The position numbers were made by a program, and so were the translations under genes. Below the pieces are notes generated by a model that was not told where the DNA came from, did no database searches, and worked only from the letters and a program-made list of their open reading frames with translations. Below are positions 12,018 to 24,900 of a stretch of DNA of 64,000 nucleotides, one piece after another. The stretch spans positions 2,071,001-2,135,000 of the forward strand of contig JAPEHQ010000007.1 in NCBI GenBank assembly GCA_027405735.1, given 5' to 3'. Source of the stretch: Mucor racemosus. Lineage: Eukaryota; Mucoromycota; Mucoromycetes; Mucorales; Mucoraceae. Position 1 is the stretch's first letter. Each line of letters opens with the position of its first letter.

Positions 12018-14312
12018 TTAAAAGAGTGAAGAAGTATTATTATTTGCGTTGAATGTGGCAAATTGCTGCTGCTGCTGCTGTTGTTGTTGTTGCTTTTGCT
12101 CTTGCATCATTTCTAATAAGCTTTTTTGTCCTTGACGTTCATTTGAAGCTGTTGTGTTAACTTGTCCAAATGGATTTCGGCTAATTTGTTGTCCAAAAGG
12201 CTAAATTACAGAAAATCAGTAAGATATGGTATTCCCATTGGTCAAGTAAATGTGTACCTGAGGTGATGATGTTGATGGTGTACCATCAGTAATGCTCAAA
12301 ACACCATTGTTTTGAGATGGCATTGGTAATGAATTGGCAAAACCTGTACCACTATAACACACAAGTTAATAAACACATTCTAATCAATAGAATAATTATG
12401 AAAAATACTTACTATGGGATACGAAGATTACCTCGATTGCCATAGCTATCAAGTCCATCACTAAAATTTACACGGTAAATTAAACGGTGTTTTCTTGTAC
12501 TAAACCTAAATTCAAAACTTACTCATTATTAGCTAATAAAGCATTCAATTTAGAATATTTGGAATCTTGTTCGGTAGGTTTAGGTGAATTATTCAGATTT
12601 GCTTTATGAGAGATTTGAGGTGATGATGAATTGAATGCTGTTGTTGTTGCTGCTGCAAATGCTGGTGAAGGCGCAAATGCATTAGTATTAGCAAATGCTG
12701 GTGAAGGTGAAAATTGTGTAGTATTAGTAGGTGTACCAAAAGCAGGAGATGAAGAAGCAGCAGCAGCAACAGCAGGGGTGCTGAAGCCAAAGTTGGGTGT
12801 ATTGGAACCAAAATTAGGTGTGTTGGAACCAAATACAGGTGAAGTAGATTGTTGTTGAGGTCGAGAAGGAGCGGGATTACCAAATACTAAATCACTATAG
12901 TCATAATTCTTTTGCTCTGTTGCAGTTGGTTGTTGTGGTTGTTGACCAAATTGAGAAAAAGGATTAGTGCCAGTAACCATATTTGTTTGGAGAGAGGGTT
13001 GTTGCAAAAAATTGGGCTGCTGTTGAGGAAATCCAGTCATTTGTGCTTGAAGTGGTTGTTGTTGTTGTTGCTGAGGAAATCCTGTCATTTGTGCTTGAAG
13101 ACCATTTGCATTAAATTGATTTGTTTGCAGGTAAGGGTTTTGCTGCTGTTGTTGTTGTTGGTAGGGATTATTTTGATAAGGTTCTGAAAATTGCATAGTA
13201 GGTTGTGCCCATTCCAATTGCAATTGTGGTTGCTGTTGTTGTTGTTGATATGGATTGTTCATTGTTGAATTAAATGTTTGTTGTTGAGGAAATGTTTGGA
13301 AAGATGAGGATCCAGCTCCAAACAAATTTTCAGCATTTTCCTTTTCAAGTTTTTCTCTATGTTTTCTTTCTTTTTCTGAGGCTTCTTGTTGACTCAATTG
13401 AAGAGCCTTTTCAAGATCATCATCGCCTTGACGACGATTCTTTTCTTCCTCGGCAGCAATTCTTTTACTTTCGGCTAATGCTTTTTTCAATTCATTTTCA
13501 TCATTCCAACGTCCTTCACCGTCAGGTCCTTCGCCATTAAACTGTCGTACGCTCTCATTCAAATAATCACCTACATTTGCCATTCTATCTCTCATGCCTT
13601 GTCGCTGACGTCTTTCTTCTTTGAGACGATTATCATCTTGCAGTAAATTTGTAATATCTTTTGCCTTTTGACGGACTTTTATCAACAGTTAATCATCATT
13701 AAACAATAAATCAACTTTTTTACTTACCATTAGCTCCAACGTCTTTTCCGCTTTCTTCTAAATGTTGAAATTCCTTCAAGGTTTTCACTACATATATATT
13801 TTCTCTGGCGTACAAAACTACATTTTCAGATCCCACGTGCAAACAATAATCCAGCAAGAGAAGAGCCTATAATTTATCAAATCCCGAGGATTTTTTTAGA
13901 TGAAAGACTCTACTAAAGAGATCGCCATAGGCAAAATGCATTACCTTAAATACATGACGCCAATTTTTTCCTTTATCATTTAATCTTTTATCAATCATAT
14001 CCATAATCTCGATAAAATCGGACCTAATGATTATGTTTATAAGGAGAAAAATTAGAAAAAGGGAGAACAGTTTTTTGTTAAATAGCTATTACTCGTTAAA
14101 AGTGAGTTGTGCAATTTCATTCATCAAAGTGCCACTAGGCCCCCAAGGATCGTTGGAAGTAGCCTCACGCACTTTAATCTGAACATCACTGAAACCTTTT
14201 GCAATGTTTTTTCTGCACAATGTTTGAAGAATTTTAAATCAGCATATTCAATATACAACATGAGCTAAATATATAATACTTACATACTACGAAGAGTACC
14301 TTTACCAGCCAT
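12018..14312 (-). CDS. ENT1: Epsin (ENTH-domain endocytic adaptor)
   Basis: Clathrin adaptor that binds PtdIns(4,5)P2, ubiquitinated cargo and EH-domain proteins at endocytic sites. Eight exons on the minus strand are inferred: 14312-14284, 14212-14093, 14023-13945, 13866-13728, 13675-12523, 12460-12413, 12351-12258 and 12200-12018, giving 614 residues. Residues about 10-140 form the ENTH domain, with the hallmark 'KVREATSNDPWGPSGTLM' and 'KNWRHVFKALLLLDYCLHVG'. Two ubiquitin-interacting motifs follow ('ELKKALAESKR' and 'DLEKALQLSQQEA'). The Gln/Pro-rich tail carries NPF motifs (for example GTNPFSQ and SRNPFGQ) and several poly-Gln runs. It is divergent from CHIP, with a 260-bp shared promoter region. 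Identification is firm; which yeast paralogue it matches is not decidable. Confidence 0.94.
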
Positions 14313-14572
14313 ATTTTTTTTATTCTTATATAAAGGAAAAGAAGAGAAAAACAAAAAGGAAACTAAAATAAGGAAACCCTTTCTTTTTTGAGAAAAAAAA
14401 AGGTACAGAAATTGGATTGCACGAGTCCTTGATCCTCATCTAGGAGCCTCGAGTAACTAATCATTATTTCCCAGCCAAGCTTAATCGCAACGGTCACATT
14501 GATACAAGGAAAAAAGCACCAGAAACATCCATAGCGGTTCTCATTTTCATTCTACTTGATCATAATTCAAAA
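14313..14572. promoter_or_regulatory. Bidirectional promoter region, epsin/CHIP
   Basis: The two start codons are 260 bp apart on opposite strands, so this short stretch must serve both genes. No defined transcription-factor site is recognised; homopolymeric A/T runs lie on the epsin side. Confidence 0.5.
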
Positions 14573-16053
14573 ATGTCAAAGACAGAAGCTGAAAAACACA
14601 AGGCAAATGGTAAATTCAAGAGGTAAACAAGTATAATTGAGCCTGGATATTCATTTCTTCAATGTGTTTAGGAAACAAACTCTTTGCAGAAAGACGATAT
14701 GAGGATGCTATCAAGGAATATACATCAGCTATTGTATAAAATATTAAATTAACCGAGAAATTTGGCCGTTTTTTTGATTAATACATGATTAGATTAAGGA
14801 TTTCTCTGTGGGTGTGTATTATACAAATAGAGCTCTATGTTACTCCAAGGTTAAATGATGATATTGCTTTCCATATCAATAAACACCACTAATGCATTAT
14901 TATATCACAGTTAGAAAACTACGATCAAGTCATTACAGATTGTAGAAAAGCAATTGAAATTGACCCTACTTTGGGTAAATGACTAGTGTGATTTTTTTTT
15001 TATTACTAATCAAATGTCTAATTTACTTTAGTCAAAGCATATTACTTGGTAAGATTGAGTATCTATCGTATTAGAAAAATTGACTCTGATGTCTATCATC
15101 ATGTAGATTGGACAGGCTTTGACCGAGAAAAAACAACATACCGAAGGTATCATCAACTTGATAGCACAAATTACTGGAAATACTTGTTAACTCTTTCGTT
15201 ACATTAGCATTAAAAAAATTAAAGACAGGTACAACAATAAATTTCATGCGCCAATCGATGTTTGCACTTCGAGGTTTCTGACAATGAAAAACAGGATATG
15301 AATTAGCAATTCAACAAAAGGTTAAATATGTAAACGATATTCTTCAAGCTTTGCTTGTTGCTAGGAAAAGAGTGAGTGAAAATTGTTATAGATTTGAATT
15401 GATTTAATGATATGCTTAATTGTCTTAGAAATGGGAGGATGATGAAGCAGTTCGACTTGAAAAAGAAAATGAATTGTTGCGTTATGTGAAAGGATTGATT
15501 GAAAAAGACAGAGCAGAACAAATTGCTGCAGTTGATGTTAATGACGAAGAAGCCATTGACACTATTAATTACAACATTGTATGTATGGAGAATATCAATG
15601 TGAGCTTATGACTGATTATCAAATTTGATAATAGGATGAACGCCTCTCTAAAGTCCAAGTCGTTTTTGTACAATCCAAAGATAATGCTTCGGTAAATATT
15701 TGCATGATTTATTTACATAAATATTAATCTAATATATTAAAAAAAAGAGACGTGAGATTCCCGATGCATATTTAGATAAAATATCTTTCAATATCATGCA
15801 TGATCCTGTTTTCACACCAGATGGCATCACCTATGAAAGACAATCTCTTTTGGAGCATTTCAATCGAAATGGCTATTTTGACCCTATTTCAAGAAGACCT
15901 TGTACTGAAAAACAACTTATTCCCAATCTGTCACTTCGTGAAGCTATAGAGGACTTCTTAAAGGAAAACGGATGGGCAGCAGGTAATATATGTGTACTGT
16001 AATGGATTAAACTATTGCCTAACAATCATTTCTTATCTAATGTAGACTACTAA
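14573..16053 (+). CDS. STUB1: CHIP/STUB1 co-chaperone U-box E3 ubiquitin ligase
   Basis: Binds the C-terminal tails of Hsp70/Hsp90 through TPRs and ubiquitinates chaperone-bound clients through its U-box. Twelve exons are inferred: 14573-14609, 14672-14733, 14793-14849, 14911-14974, 15032-15048, 15107-15146, 15208-15228, 15295-15371, 15429-15578, 15635-15691, 15748-15982 and 16046-16053. They encode 274 residues (human CHIP has 303). The N-terminus has three TPRs ('KANGNKLFAERRYEDAIKEY', 'VYYTNRALCYSKLENYDQV', 'KAYYLIGQALTEKK'). A charged coiled-coil middle follows, then the U-box 'IMHDPVFTPDGITYERQSL...FDPISRRP'. The C-terminus ENGWAADY closely resembles the animal CHIP ending and confirms the last 8-nt exon. 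CHIP is absent from budding yeast, so its presence supports an early-diverging fungus. Confidence 0.95.
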
Positions 16054-16149
16054 AAAATTCATCACTATTTTAATAGTATATACTGTATTATTATATATAA
16101 TTCACAAATTGTAGACTATATATATTGAATTATAAAAGTTGTGTTATCA

Positions 16150-17760
16150 AGAAAATAAATTATTATATTCGCCATGTTTTACTCCGAATGTATTCGATCT
16201 CAAGCCGCTTTGGCAAGCTGTACCAGTTTATAAGTGCTTAATTCCATCAAATACAAACAGAGATGATTACTAATAAAACTTTGACTTGAAGTCGTTTACT
16301 TGTGCGCTACAAGCTTGGTAACGGAAATATTGCTAGATCTACTTGCTAAGACATATAAAATGGATGCAGACAACATGAAATGGAGGGATTATTATAAAAA
16401 GTCCTGGAGTAATCTATGTTGCTTCAATGTACTGAAATTTGGCCTTTGTAATTGAACTGTTACATCTTCTAAACATTTACACCCCATGAGTTAAAATGGA
16501 TTTTGATAGTTTTTGTAGGTACCTGGTCGAGCAAAATTTGAGATTTCAAAAGATTGAATTTTTATAGTTTCCAATCTTCAAAATTGGAGCGTGCCTTCTT
16601 TTCTATAGCTAGCCTCACACTAAACGCTTTTTAGCATATACCTTAGACGCTACTTAACAGATATGAATTGGTTGCATTATGATACTTGTTCCTAAATTTA
16701 TTTTATATCTCACGAAAAACTCATAAACAGATAAAATTCACTGCTTTCTTCTTGAAATCTGGGTCTCACTTTTCCTCCCTGCTCTACTTTTTTTTCCCAC
16801 TACATAACACCAAAAAATAATTATATGCCAATGTACCTGAGATGTTCAGCTTTAATCCAAAAATGAGTATCCTGAAATATCCTATCTTCTCAAGTTGGTA
16901 TTAATTTTTCAGTGCTAAGGTTTCAGATTTTTACGCGCATTTCATTGGTAAAAATTGAAAACTTTGAGCCTTTATATCTTTGCAAAAAATTAAGCTATAC
17001 GAACATTTTTTTTGACATTTTAGTAGTAGATTTCAAAACATTCGTTAAATTGAGCGGCATTTCCTTAAAATTTATGTCATTGACCTCGTTGAGCTCTCTC
17101 GGATCCAATTTAGTTTTTTTCAAAACATAAATTTTTCGTGGAGTTATCCTAAAAAATATGTGCAAAGAGATGCCTTCGCTTCTACCTCCCAATTTCCCCT
17201 TGTATACCCTCATCCCAAATTCTGAATTTGAAAAAAAAAATCGACAAAAATCTTGTTTTCTCTACGAAAAATGCAGCTAGAAGGTTCGGCAATGGCTCAA
17301 TCGATAGATACTTTTGTTGCATATTATCTCCATAAATTATTTTTGAAATATGTTTATAAAAAATAATGTGAGTATTCAAAAAACCTCCAAAAGTTCAATG
17401 GCATTTTGTGCAAAACTTAATGTGTAACATTTGTTTGAATTTTGTTTAACTAAATGCAGAATTTAAAATTATACAAAAACGATTTAATGAGCTATTGCAA
17501 CTTGCTTTGCAGTTAATAAACCATTAAACAATTTTGTTTTTTTGATCATTTTCTGGTCGATTTGTCAGATCAATTTTGAAGCCCAGTTCTCATAGGGTTA
17601 AGCTGTAATATGACCTATTATTTTGATTATTTCGACGAAAAATCAATATTTTTTGCCAAAGCAACAAAAGAAAAGTAGCTTAGGGTTGGACCTATCTTGT
17701 GAATATAAAAAATTACTACATTAATTTAGGGGCTCATTTTTTCACAATCAATTTTAGTAG
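16150..17760 (+). repeat. Dispersed repeat R1, copy B
   Basis: Full-length version of R1. It aligns with the copy at 36640-38445 from the leading 'gctttggcaagctgtac' block onward, and with the inverted copy near the window start. Copy C has about 160 extra bases (near 36975-37140) relative to this one. Divergence from copies C and D is substantial in the central part. Overlapping short open frames exist on both strands, but none is a credible gene. Confidence 0.75.
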
Positions 17761-18972
17761 GTAAACCTTGGTCAATTTTGGTCAATATTTGGCCAGTGCA
17801 CTAATATTCTAAAATTAATATTTCTACTTTCCAAGAAACATTAATGGCATATAAAGTGAAGATACATCTTCTTTGAAGATTTTACGCGATTTAACTGAAT
17901 ATTAAGCGAAAATATTTGAAAACCATTTAATTCCCATCTGAAATATACTTTCCTACAGCCGTAAAAACCAACAACGAAAATCTCATCTCGATGAATTTCA
18001 ATCCTATAAACTTCCAATTTTACATGAGGGTACGTACACACCTTGGACACAAAGATCTCAAAGGGCAACTTCCACAACCTACTGCGTGTTGGGAAAATCA
18101 GTACCAAAATGCACCTATATTATTTTACTGTGCCCTTTTAATGCAAACAATTACAAATGCGACCTTTATAATAAATAGTGATTCAAGTAAGCTACTACTC
18201 TACATAATTATAAGTATGGGTAGATCTCCTAATTATATCCAATAACAGCTTGCATAAATCATTGTGAATTCGGTAAGTTTGAACAAAAAGTTGATTACCT
18301 GTTGTTGTTCACACCTGTTATGTCAATATCATATCCTAGGTCGCACATTCAAGGTCGCAGTCAATATTTGGTATTATAGTAAATCAACAGGTGTACACGT
18401 TGATTCACATGCGTCTTAGTAAATTGGTGTAATGTTCTTAGATAGTAATTCTGTGTAATAGTTATAATGAAAAGTATATAAATACATCCTCTGGATGTAT
18501 TGTTAATAAAAAGTGTAATATTTTGGCAAGATTATTTCTTAAGACCGTTTTGACATTTCAACACTCACTAAAGTCAGTAAGCTCACTAGTTCTCGTCAAA
18601 TATGGATATAAATATGCTCTCGTTGCAATGGTGAGTACGTCTAGTGTTAATCCACAGAACTGCAAAAGATTCAGCCTCCACGAGTTGCTGTGGAAATGGA
18701 GAAATCAAAACTCGTACTTGCTTATTATTAAACTATTTTGTGTGGGCTGTTTCAAATATCTTGAGCATTTTTATAAAATCAAATAATGCTTCCAATTTGA
18801 ATTTTAAAATAGCACTTGATACGTAGTGGATATACGAGTAACATATCTTGATTTCGTCAGGTAACAGCTTTCTTTGAAGAAGTATACCACCATTATGCAG
18901 AGCAAAACTTTTATCGAGAGTCAACAAAACTCAAGGCATTATCAACAAAGATATCATATCTATTTTATCCTG
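17761..18972. other. Repeat-rich intergenic with LTR-like promoter block
   Basis: No gene recognised. Around 18300-18560 there is a TGTTG start-like sequence. A TATA-like 'tataaatacatcc' and an AATAAA signal follow about 35 bp apart, the same layout as in the solo LTRs described below. I could not find matching target-site duplications, so an LTR here is only a possibility. Confidence 0.35.
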
Positions 18973-19318
18973 TGATTTATTAGAATATGTTTAGGTCAAA
19001 TAAAAACTAGAAATTTAGTCAATTTAAAGAGATATCGTTTATTGGAATGAAGTTAATAGGATTTATATACTATTTGATTTGAGGAATTAATGATGTGATA
19101 AGGTAGTTTAGATGCTATTTAATAGTAATGTGTTATGTTGGTATATCATGTTGGAATATCGCACTGGCGTATTATGCTTTTGTACCATGCTTCTATACCA
19201 TGCTTTTAGGAGGAGCATGGTATAGTAGTTAATATTCAATGAAGTAACTTCCGGTTCCGAATCTGTTATTGTTTACTTTTTTGGATTTGACATGATCCGG
19301 TTTAAGAATGACACATCA
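18973..19318 (-). mobile_element. Solo LTR, family LTR3, with 5-bp target duplication
   Basis: A 346-bp block begins TG and ends CA. It is flanked by the direct repeat TCCTG on both sides (18968-18972 and 19319-19323), the signature of LTR-retrotransposon integration. On the minus strand it carries 'tatataaatcc' followed by 'aataaa', a promoter/poly(A) arrangement typical of LTRs. The second copy is at 38446-38752. No internal retroelement region remains, so it is a solo LTR left by LTR-LTR recombination. It contains a 12-bp hairpin at 19193-19225. Confidence 0.8.
19193..19225. repeat. Perfect 12-bp stem hairpin inside LTR3
   Basis: CTATACCATGCT and its exact complement AGCATGGTATAG are separated by 9 bases. 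The neighbouring 'accatgct' repeats suggest the hairpin arose from a small tandem motif. The other LTR3 copy has three 'catgctg' repeats here instead. Confidence 0.75.
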
Positions 19319-19323
19319 TCCTG

Positions 19324-20998
19324 TATCTAATGGCAATCCAAAATGTCACATATTTGACTTATTGAAAAACATTCTCTCTAAAAAAAAAAATATTCGCAGA
19401 AAATACATAATTCGAATGCCATTATCACGTATTCATTTCTCTTCATTTTTACTTCTTGGGAATTACCCTCGCCACATTATATACAGTTGCTACAAAAACG
19501 TAATTATAAAAAGCGATAGGAAATACAATTATAACTCTTCTAAGTTTATTAAAAGTATAAAGTAAAGCAACGATTTATCTACTCGATGGATCGTTGTGGT
19601 ACTTATATTAAATGTCTAATTCAAATTACTAATGCAGTAATTTGATCTTCTTGGTTTTAAAGCTGATGGGAAAAGGGATCAGCAATTACTAATTCAGGTT
19701 ATACAATCATCTATAATTGTTGTTTGTGATTTTAAATTATTATAGTTAAGTTTTTATATTTCATAATCTTGGTTCTCACACCAGATTCATGTTATTCATT
19801 ACTAATTCAATTTGATGGGTGAAAGGCTACCAGTAGTTCACATCAACAGTAATGCTCAAGAATACAAATTTATGTACTTTTGATTTATTAATATCTTTAC
19901 CAATCATATACATTTTACAAACCATTATTATACACTGAATTAAATATGCATATCGGGAAAGTAGTTACGTTACATTTAAAAGCCTGGTAAAAGCTTTTCA
20001 CATTTGCAATAGCCAGAAATACCAAATTTGTCAAATAATTGGTCATTCGCAAAGCTCCAGTAAACAGCATTATGTCTTTTTTCAAGCTGTATTTTTTGAT
20101 GTCTCAATTTGATGCAAATTTACAGCTTTATTTGCGCTTTTTTGGTTTAATTTTAAGCGAACTTTTGATGGAGTAACAATACATCATGCAGAAATTGTTA
20201 AAAACCAGCTAAATGACTAATCATTTTTATTAATTAAAAATTGAAATATGAAGACCCTTTTACGTCTTTATTTTTAACAATACAAAATGTTCAGCGTTTT
20301 CTTGTTTATTTGCATCATTTTACTGGACTCTAGCTACAATTTTGATCGAGTAATGATGCATTATCTCCAAATTTATAAAAATTAACTAAGTGACTAATGA
20401 TTTTTATTAATTCAAAACGAAGCATTAAAGCATTTGCATCTCTGTTTTTTTGGTACGGAAATGTGCCCAAAATGCGCCGTTTTCATTTCCACCTTTTTAC
20501 TTCATTGTAGCTGCATTTTTCATGGAGTAATGAGAGATATACCGTCAAAAACACCCTCAAAAAATGGTTCCAATGACGGGAGCCACTAATATTGCTTGAT
20601 ATTTGAAAGAGCGTCAAAATTTCTCGGTTATAAATCGGCCAATCATAACGTTTTATCAAAATCTCGAAAAACAAATTTAATGCCTTGTTTCAAAATCGAC
20701 TCTATCGGACTTTCAATGAAATTGCGCGCTTTAAGCTGTAGTCTATTTTTAAGCTGTAAATGTGCAAAACACTGGAAATTAGGAAATTTTTCCAATATTT
20801 GGCAAAAAACTGTATATTTACGGTCACCTGACCATTTAATGTTTTTTGTAGCTCATCTAATTCTGCATCAATCCACCACGGTTTTAAATAAAACATTTTG
20901 CTCTCAAATTGTTTCATAAATACAGATATTTTGTGCATCACAGGTTTGCAGTAAGTCAATTATGCATCTTGAAATCTTAATTTATCTATAACTCGATG
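19324..20998. repeat. Intergenic with ~185-bp degenerate tandem repeat
   Basis: Between about 20060 and 20600 a unit of roughly 185 bp recurs about three times in degraded form. It is recognised by 'gctacaattttgatcgagta' / 'gcgaacttttgatggagta' / 'gctgcatttttcatggagta' followed by 'gactaatgatttttattaatt'. The remainder is AT-rich. An open frame at 20596-20919 has no recognisable domain and overlaps one on the other strand, so I do not call a gene. Confidence 0.5.
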
Positions 20999-21003
20999 AA
21001 AGA

Positions 21004-21532
21004 TGTTGTATTCCACCTACTAGTATCATACATTATCACCTTCTACAGTATCAATACATCTTACAATCTATTGACTACGACATGTATTGAAGCGCAAGTC
21101 TTGATATCGGATATAAGAAACTCCTAGCGTACCAAGTTTAATCCAGTAATTACCAAGAACGCTTGGACCTCAATTAGGACACCACATTATTTCATCCCAG
21201 CAGTTAACCAATCAAGTAGTTATCAAATCAATATCCAAGCATATTTAGCGCAGCATTGAAACAACACAACTCATAAGCTCTGCAAGAACGGTTAAATTAT
21301 GATTGATCCATTTCAATCCATAGATTACTATCAAACAGATCCAATGGTTCAATAGTGCCTTAAATTACATCTCAGGATCTCAATGTCAAATCAATATAAA
21401 AGGCCATACTTTTATATCTAAATAAACGATATCTTGTTTTTATTATACAGTTGAAGAACTGATTGATTACTCATTCTTTTATAATTGTATTCTTTTTTAA
21501 GTAATATTTATCAATCCTGAAAATATACGACA
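21004..21532 (+). mobile_element. Solo LTR, family LTR1, copy 1
   Basis: A 529-bp block starts TGTTG, ends CGACA and is flanked by the direct repeat AAAGA (20999-21003 and 21533-21537). Inside are a TATA box 'tataaaagg' and, shortly after, 'aataaa', consistent with U3/R signals. A second copy in opposite orientation lies at 28380-29308. The lack of internal coding sequence identifies both as solo LTRs. Intact target duplications argue for fairly recent insertion. Confidence 0.88.
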
Positions 21533-21929
21533 AAAGATTTGATGTTGTCTGGTATACCACTACCAACTATCAAAAATACACCATAATCATTACTTATTGG
21601 CTTGTTAATTGATTTTACTAATAAATCAATTTTTATAGGCCAAAGTAACGAAACAATTCAATTATGCCAATTTACACGGTTTATCATCTCTTGTTCATTC
21701 AATTGCTATATTTGATTTTAATATTATTTCGTTTATACTGCTAATAGACTCGTTCGTCTATTAGAGTTAGCTCACCATCCTTGATTAGCGTATCTATAAT
21801 AACGTTCCATTATCAGCTCGCTCATGGTATGCAAAAATATTAAAAGGGGCCGTCTAATCTCAAATTTATCTGATTCAACTGCTGATGCTAACCTACTAGG
21901 ATCAAATTAGTTGTTGTGTTAACTCGGAA

Positions 21930-24900
21930 TAGAGTAATAAGGCGTTTTATTGAGTACGATGTTGGTGTTCAATGTATTTCATTTAAATTGAAAAAATAGA
22001 GATGTAATGATCTGTAATTTTGGACTAACAATAAAGGTGGATAATATGCTTATAGATATTATTTTTGCTATTATAAATTAGTGATCACTGGATTGATGAA
22101 GGTTGGTGGTCTTTTTTGTAAATTAGTGAATAAATGAAAGTAAAGGAACTGTAACAAGACAGATAAATCTACAAGGGATCATTTAATGATTTCCTTGTAG
22201 TATTTATATAAGGAATGAGGCAAGGTTTTGCATAAATGAAACTGAAATGTTTGACTCATCACAAGAGATATGGTTCACACAGAGATTTACGAATGTGTGA
22301 GAGAGCTCAGATCTATGAACACAAAAAAATGATTTAAATTGTGATGCTTCGTCGACCTGTACGAGATTTTTTGTGGCGATGCCGGGTGTTCATGTGTAAT
22401 TTAGACATTTAATTGTCAAATGTATCGAATCAAGATGAAGTTGGCTGATTGATATAACGGATAATAAATGCAATGTCATTTATTGAATGGGTGAATTTAA
22501 ATGTATAAAGCAAAGCTTACTTTTAAATGAAAATGCTACTTATTATGATTAACATCATCAATAGATTCCAAAAGCATAGTTAAGTGCAATCATTGCTACT
22601 ACATCGCATGATTCGATATACAGAAAACTCCTGAAGTATTTATTTTTTTCTTTTGGCAATGCTACATATCATCATCGTTTAATATGACTGAATATTAATG
22701 AATCAGAGAAAATACAACTGGTAAAAAAACTGAAACCTAATATATATCGAGGTCAAGTTTGACAAAAGGTGTGTGGAACAGACAGAGCTATTCACGGAAA
22801 AAAGTATAAAAAAACAATAGGAATTCGACTAGATAACATTAGGGTTTTATTATCAAGTTAAATTCTACTTGAAGACTTTCGTAATAAATAAATATCCTCT
22901 TTATATAGTTTTCATCAGAGAGATTAGGTAAGCATTCCTAGGTCCATACATAGCCAATAATATTCTTTGTCAGACATAAATCTTGATAGTAACCAATCGG
23001 TGTATTTATAGAGTTCATGAGTCCTTGATCATAATGGTGTGATTAAATCCACAGTATGTTGATTGGTCTTTAACTATTATAAGTTGCTAGGATAGAAGCT
23101 TGGTAGAAGATTTATATTAGTATGAATCAGCATATATCATTTAATAGTGTAATGTCTATTCATGTCAGCTGTACTTTAATTGAGAATCAGATGAAATGGA
23201 GATCAATATAGTGGATAAATGTGTACATATTCCACAAGGTGCTTTCATTGCGTAGTAGAAATTAGCATTGGTGTCGAGCAGGGGTTTCGCAGCCTAATTT
23301 ATTAGTATAAAGCTGGGCTCGACAGCATCCTTAGTGGAGATCGCGACATTTTGATGGATAGAAATTACAGGACGAAGATGTTGTGTTTGATTCAGCATTT
23401 TCAAAAGGGTTAAAAAACATTCTTCATCAAACTCACCTAGATGTTGAAGACTCGCCATATACAATTAGTATCATTTTTTCTTTTATTTAATTGCTGTATT
23501 ATTAAAAATCAAACTTTTCATAGCTTATACCAATGACGATGGGATGTTTCTGATTTTAGAGTGACATTTATCATAAGGCGGGCTGATGATACGTTTGATA
23601 CTACTGTAGATGGAACCAGTCAATTTAGTTTATGGAATTTAAATGAAAATACCAAGGAACCATTTATAAGTACGACTTAAGTTGGTTCTAGTGAAGCATT
23701 GAATAAATTATTGGCTTGGGACAACGAGGATAAAAGACGGCAATAGGTTTCAGTGATGGCTATATGTTTCTGTTTATGATTATGATGTTAGAAACGTAAG
23801 ATTAAAACGCAATGTAAATCGCCTCTAGCGCAATAATTATAAAGTAAGACTATATTATTATCAAATAAGCTATTATACAATATTAACATGTATAAAGATT
23901 TATAGTAATAAGCTTGAATCAAGTGGATACAGCATCGTAAATTCTTGAAAAAGTTCATAAGTATTATAAAATCTCTTATTTTTAAGACTTACAAAGCTTC
24001 TAAGCGGAATATTAATTTAGAAAATTATTCTTGTCCAGATCATCAATTTTGACATTTTTTAATTTTTTTTTTCTGATTTTTCAAATCTAGAGTTAATTAT
24101 ACTACTAATTATAAAAATAAAAAATATACACATATACAGAATTTAGCGCTCTATTTGCTCAATAAAAAATAACAAACATTTTTATTACAAAATATTATAT
24201 GAAAATCCTTTAATCAAAAAACTGTTTTTGGGCCAAAAATGCTAAGTTTTATTACTTAACATTTAATATTAAGCTTTTATAAAATGTGTATTAGCTATGG
24301 CTACAGTTTTCCCTCACAATGTAGTATATTTAAACGTTGATTTTGGTATCAAAAGTTGATTTTTCTGTTTTTTGATGAAAATCATGAGTATTAGTAAGGA
24401 TAAAATGAGTCCCAAAAATGTCCGCTACAAAATCTGAATTTTTAGACCGCACATGGTTAAATATAAGAAAAGTTATAAAAAAAACGCATTTTTATTTAAA
24501 GCTTAGATATATACTATAGTATAAGAAGAGACTTAGCCGTTCGATCTTACTATGCTCAATTACAGCATTGTTCTGCGGGCTCGCTTTTGCAATTTTTACT
24601 ACTGTATTGTTGGGCGTGCTTCTTAATCACCAGATCAAAGTGAAGGCAATGATATTTATATCATCTACTCAATGAAAAGCTAGAATTGGTTACAAACTCA
24701 CGAAATGTTCCAGAAAAGCAATAAAATTTCAGATGATATAGAAACAAAAAAAAAGAATAATCTAATTTCTTGCCTAATAACCATAGTTATGATCGTATCT
24801 GAGAGTTTATGGATACATACAATCTTATTTATAGAAAGAATAATAATAAAGACTAGTAACATTTATCATGGAGAACGTAGGCTTTATTACTAGAAAAACT
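21930..24900 (+). repeat. Segmental duplication unit A
   Basis: This region and 25040-27715 are direct duplicates. They share in order a block around 21940-22420, a block around 22430-22770, the WD-protein fragment and the stretch 23812-24890. Flanking parts have diverged by point changes and indels. About 600 bp in the middle (23812-24419) appear identical to 26276-26881. No functional gene recognised. Confidence 0.8.
23585..23790 (+). pseudogene. Dynein intermediate chain-like WD fragment (unit A)
   Basis: Reads 'DGTSQFSLWNLNENTKEPF', then an in-frame stop, then 'VGSSEALNKLLAWDNEDK', another stop and a frameshifted tail. This is the pattern of the last WD repeats of cytoplasmic dynein intermediate chain (an 'LWNLN' strand followed by 'ALNKLAWD.EG...IG.SDG.LYVYD'). 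Two stops and a missing rest of the gene make it a pseudogene fragment. The copy in unit B is better preserved. Confidence 0.65.

Noticed and set aside
18300..18560. A fourth LTR family member
   Set aside because: TG start, TATA and AATAAA-like words are present, but no matching 5-bp target duplication was found for any pair of ends tried.
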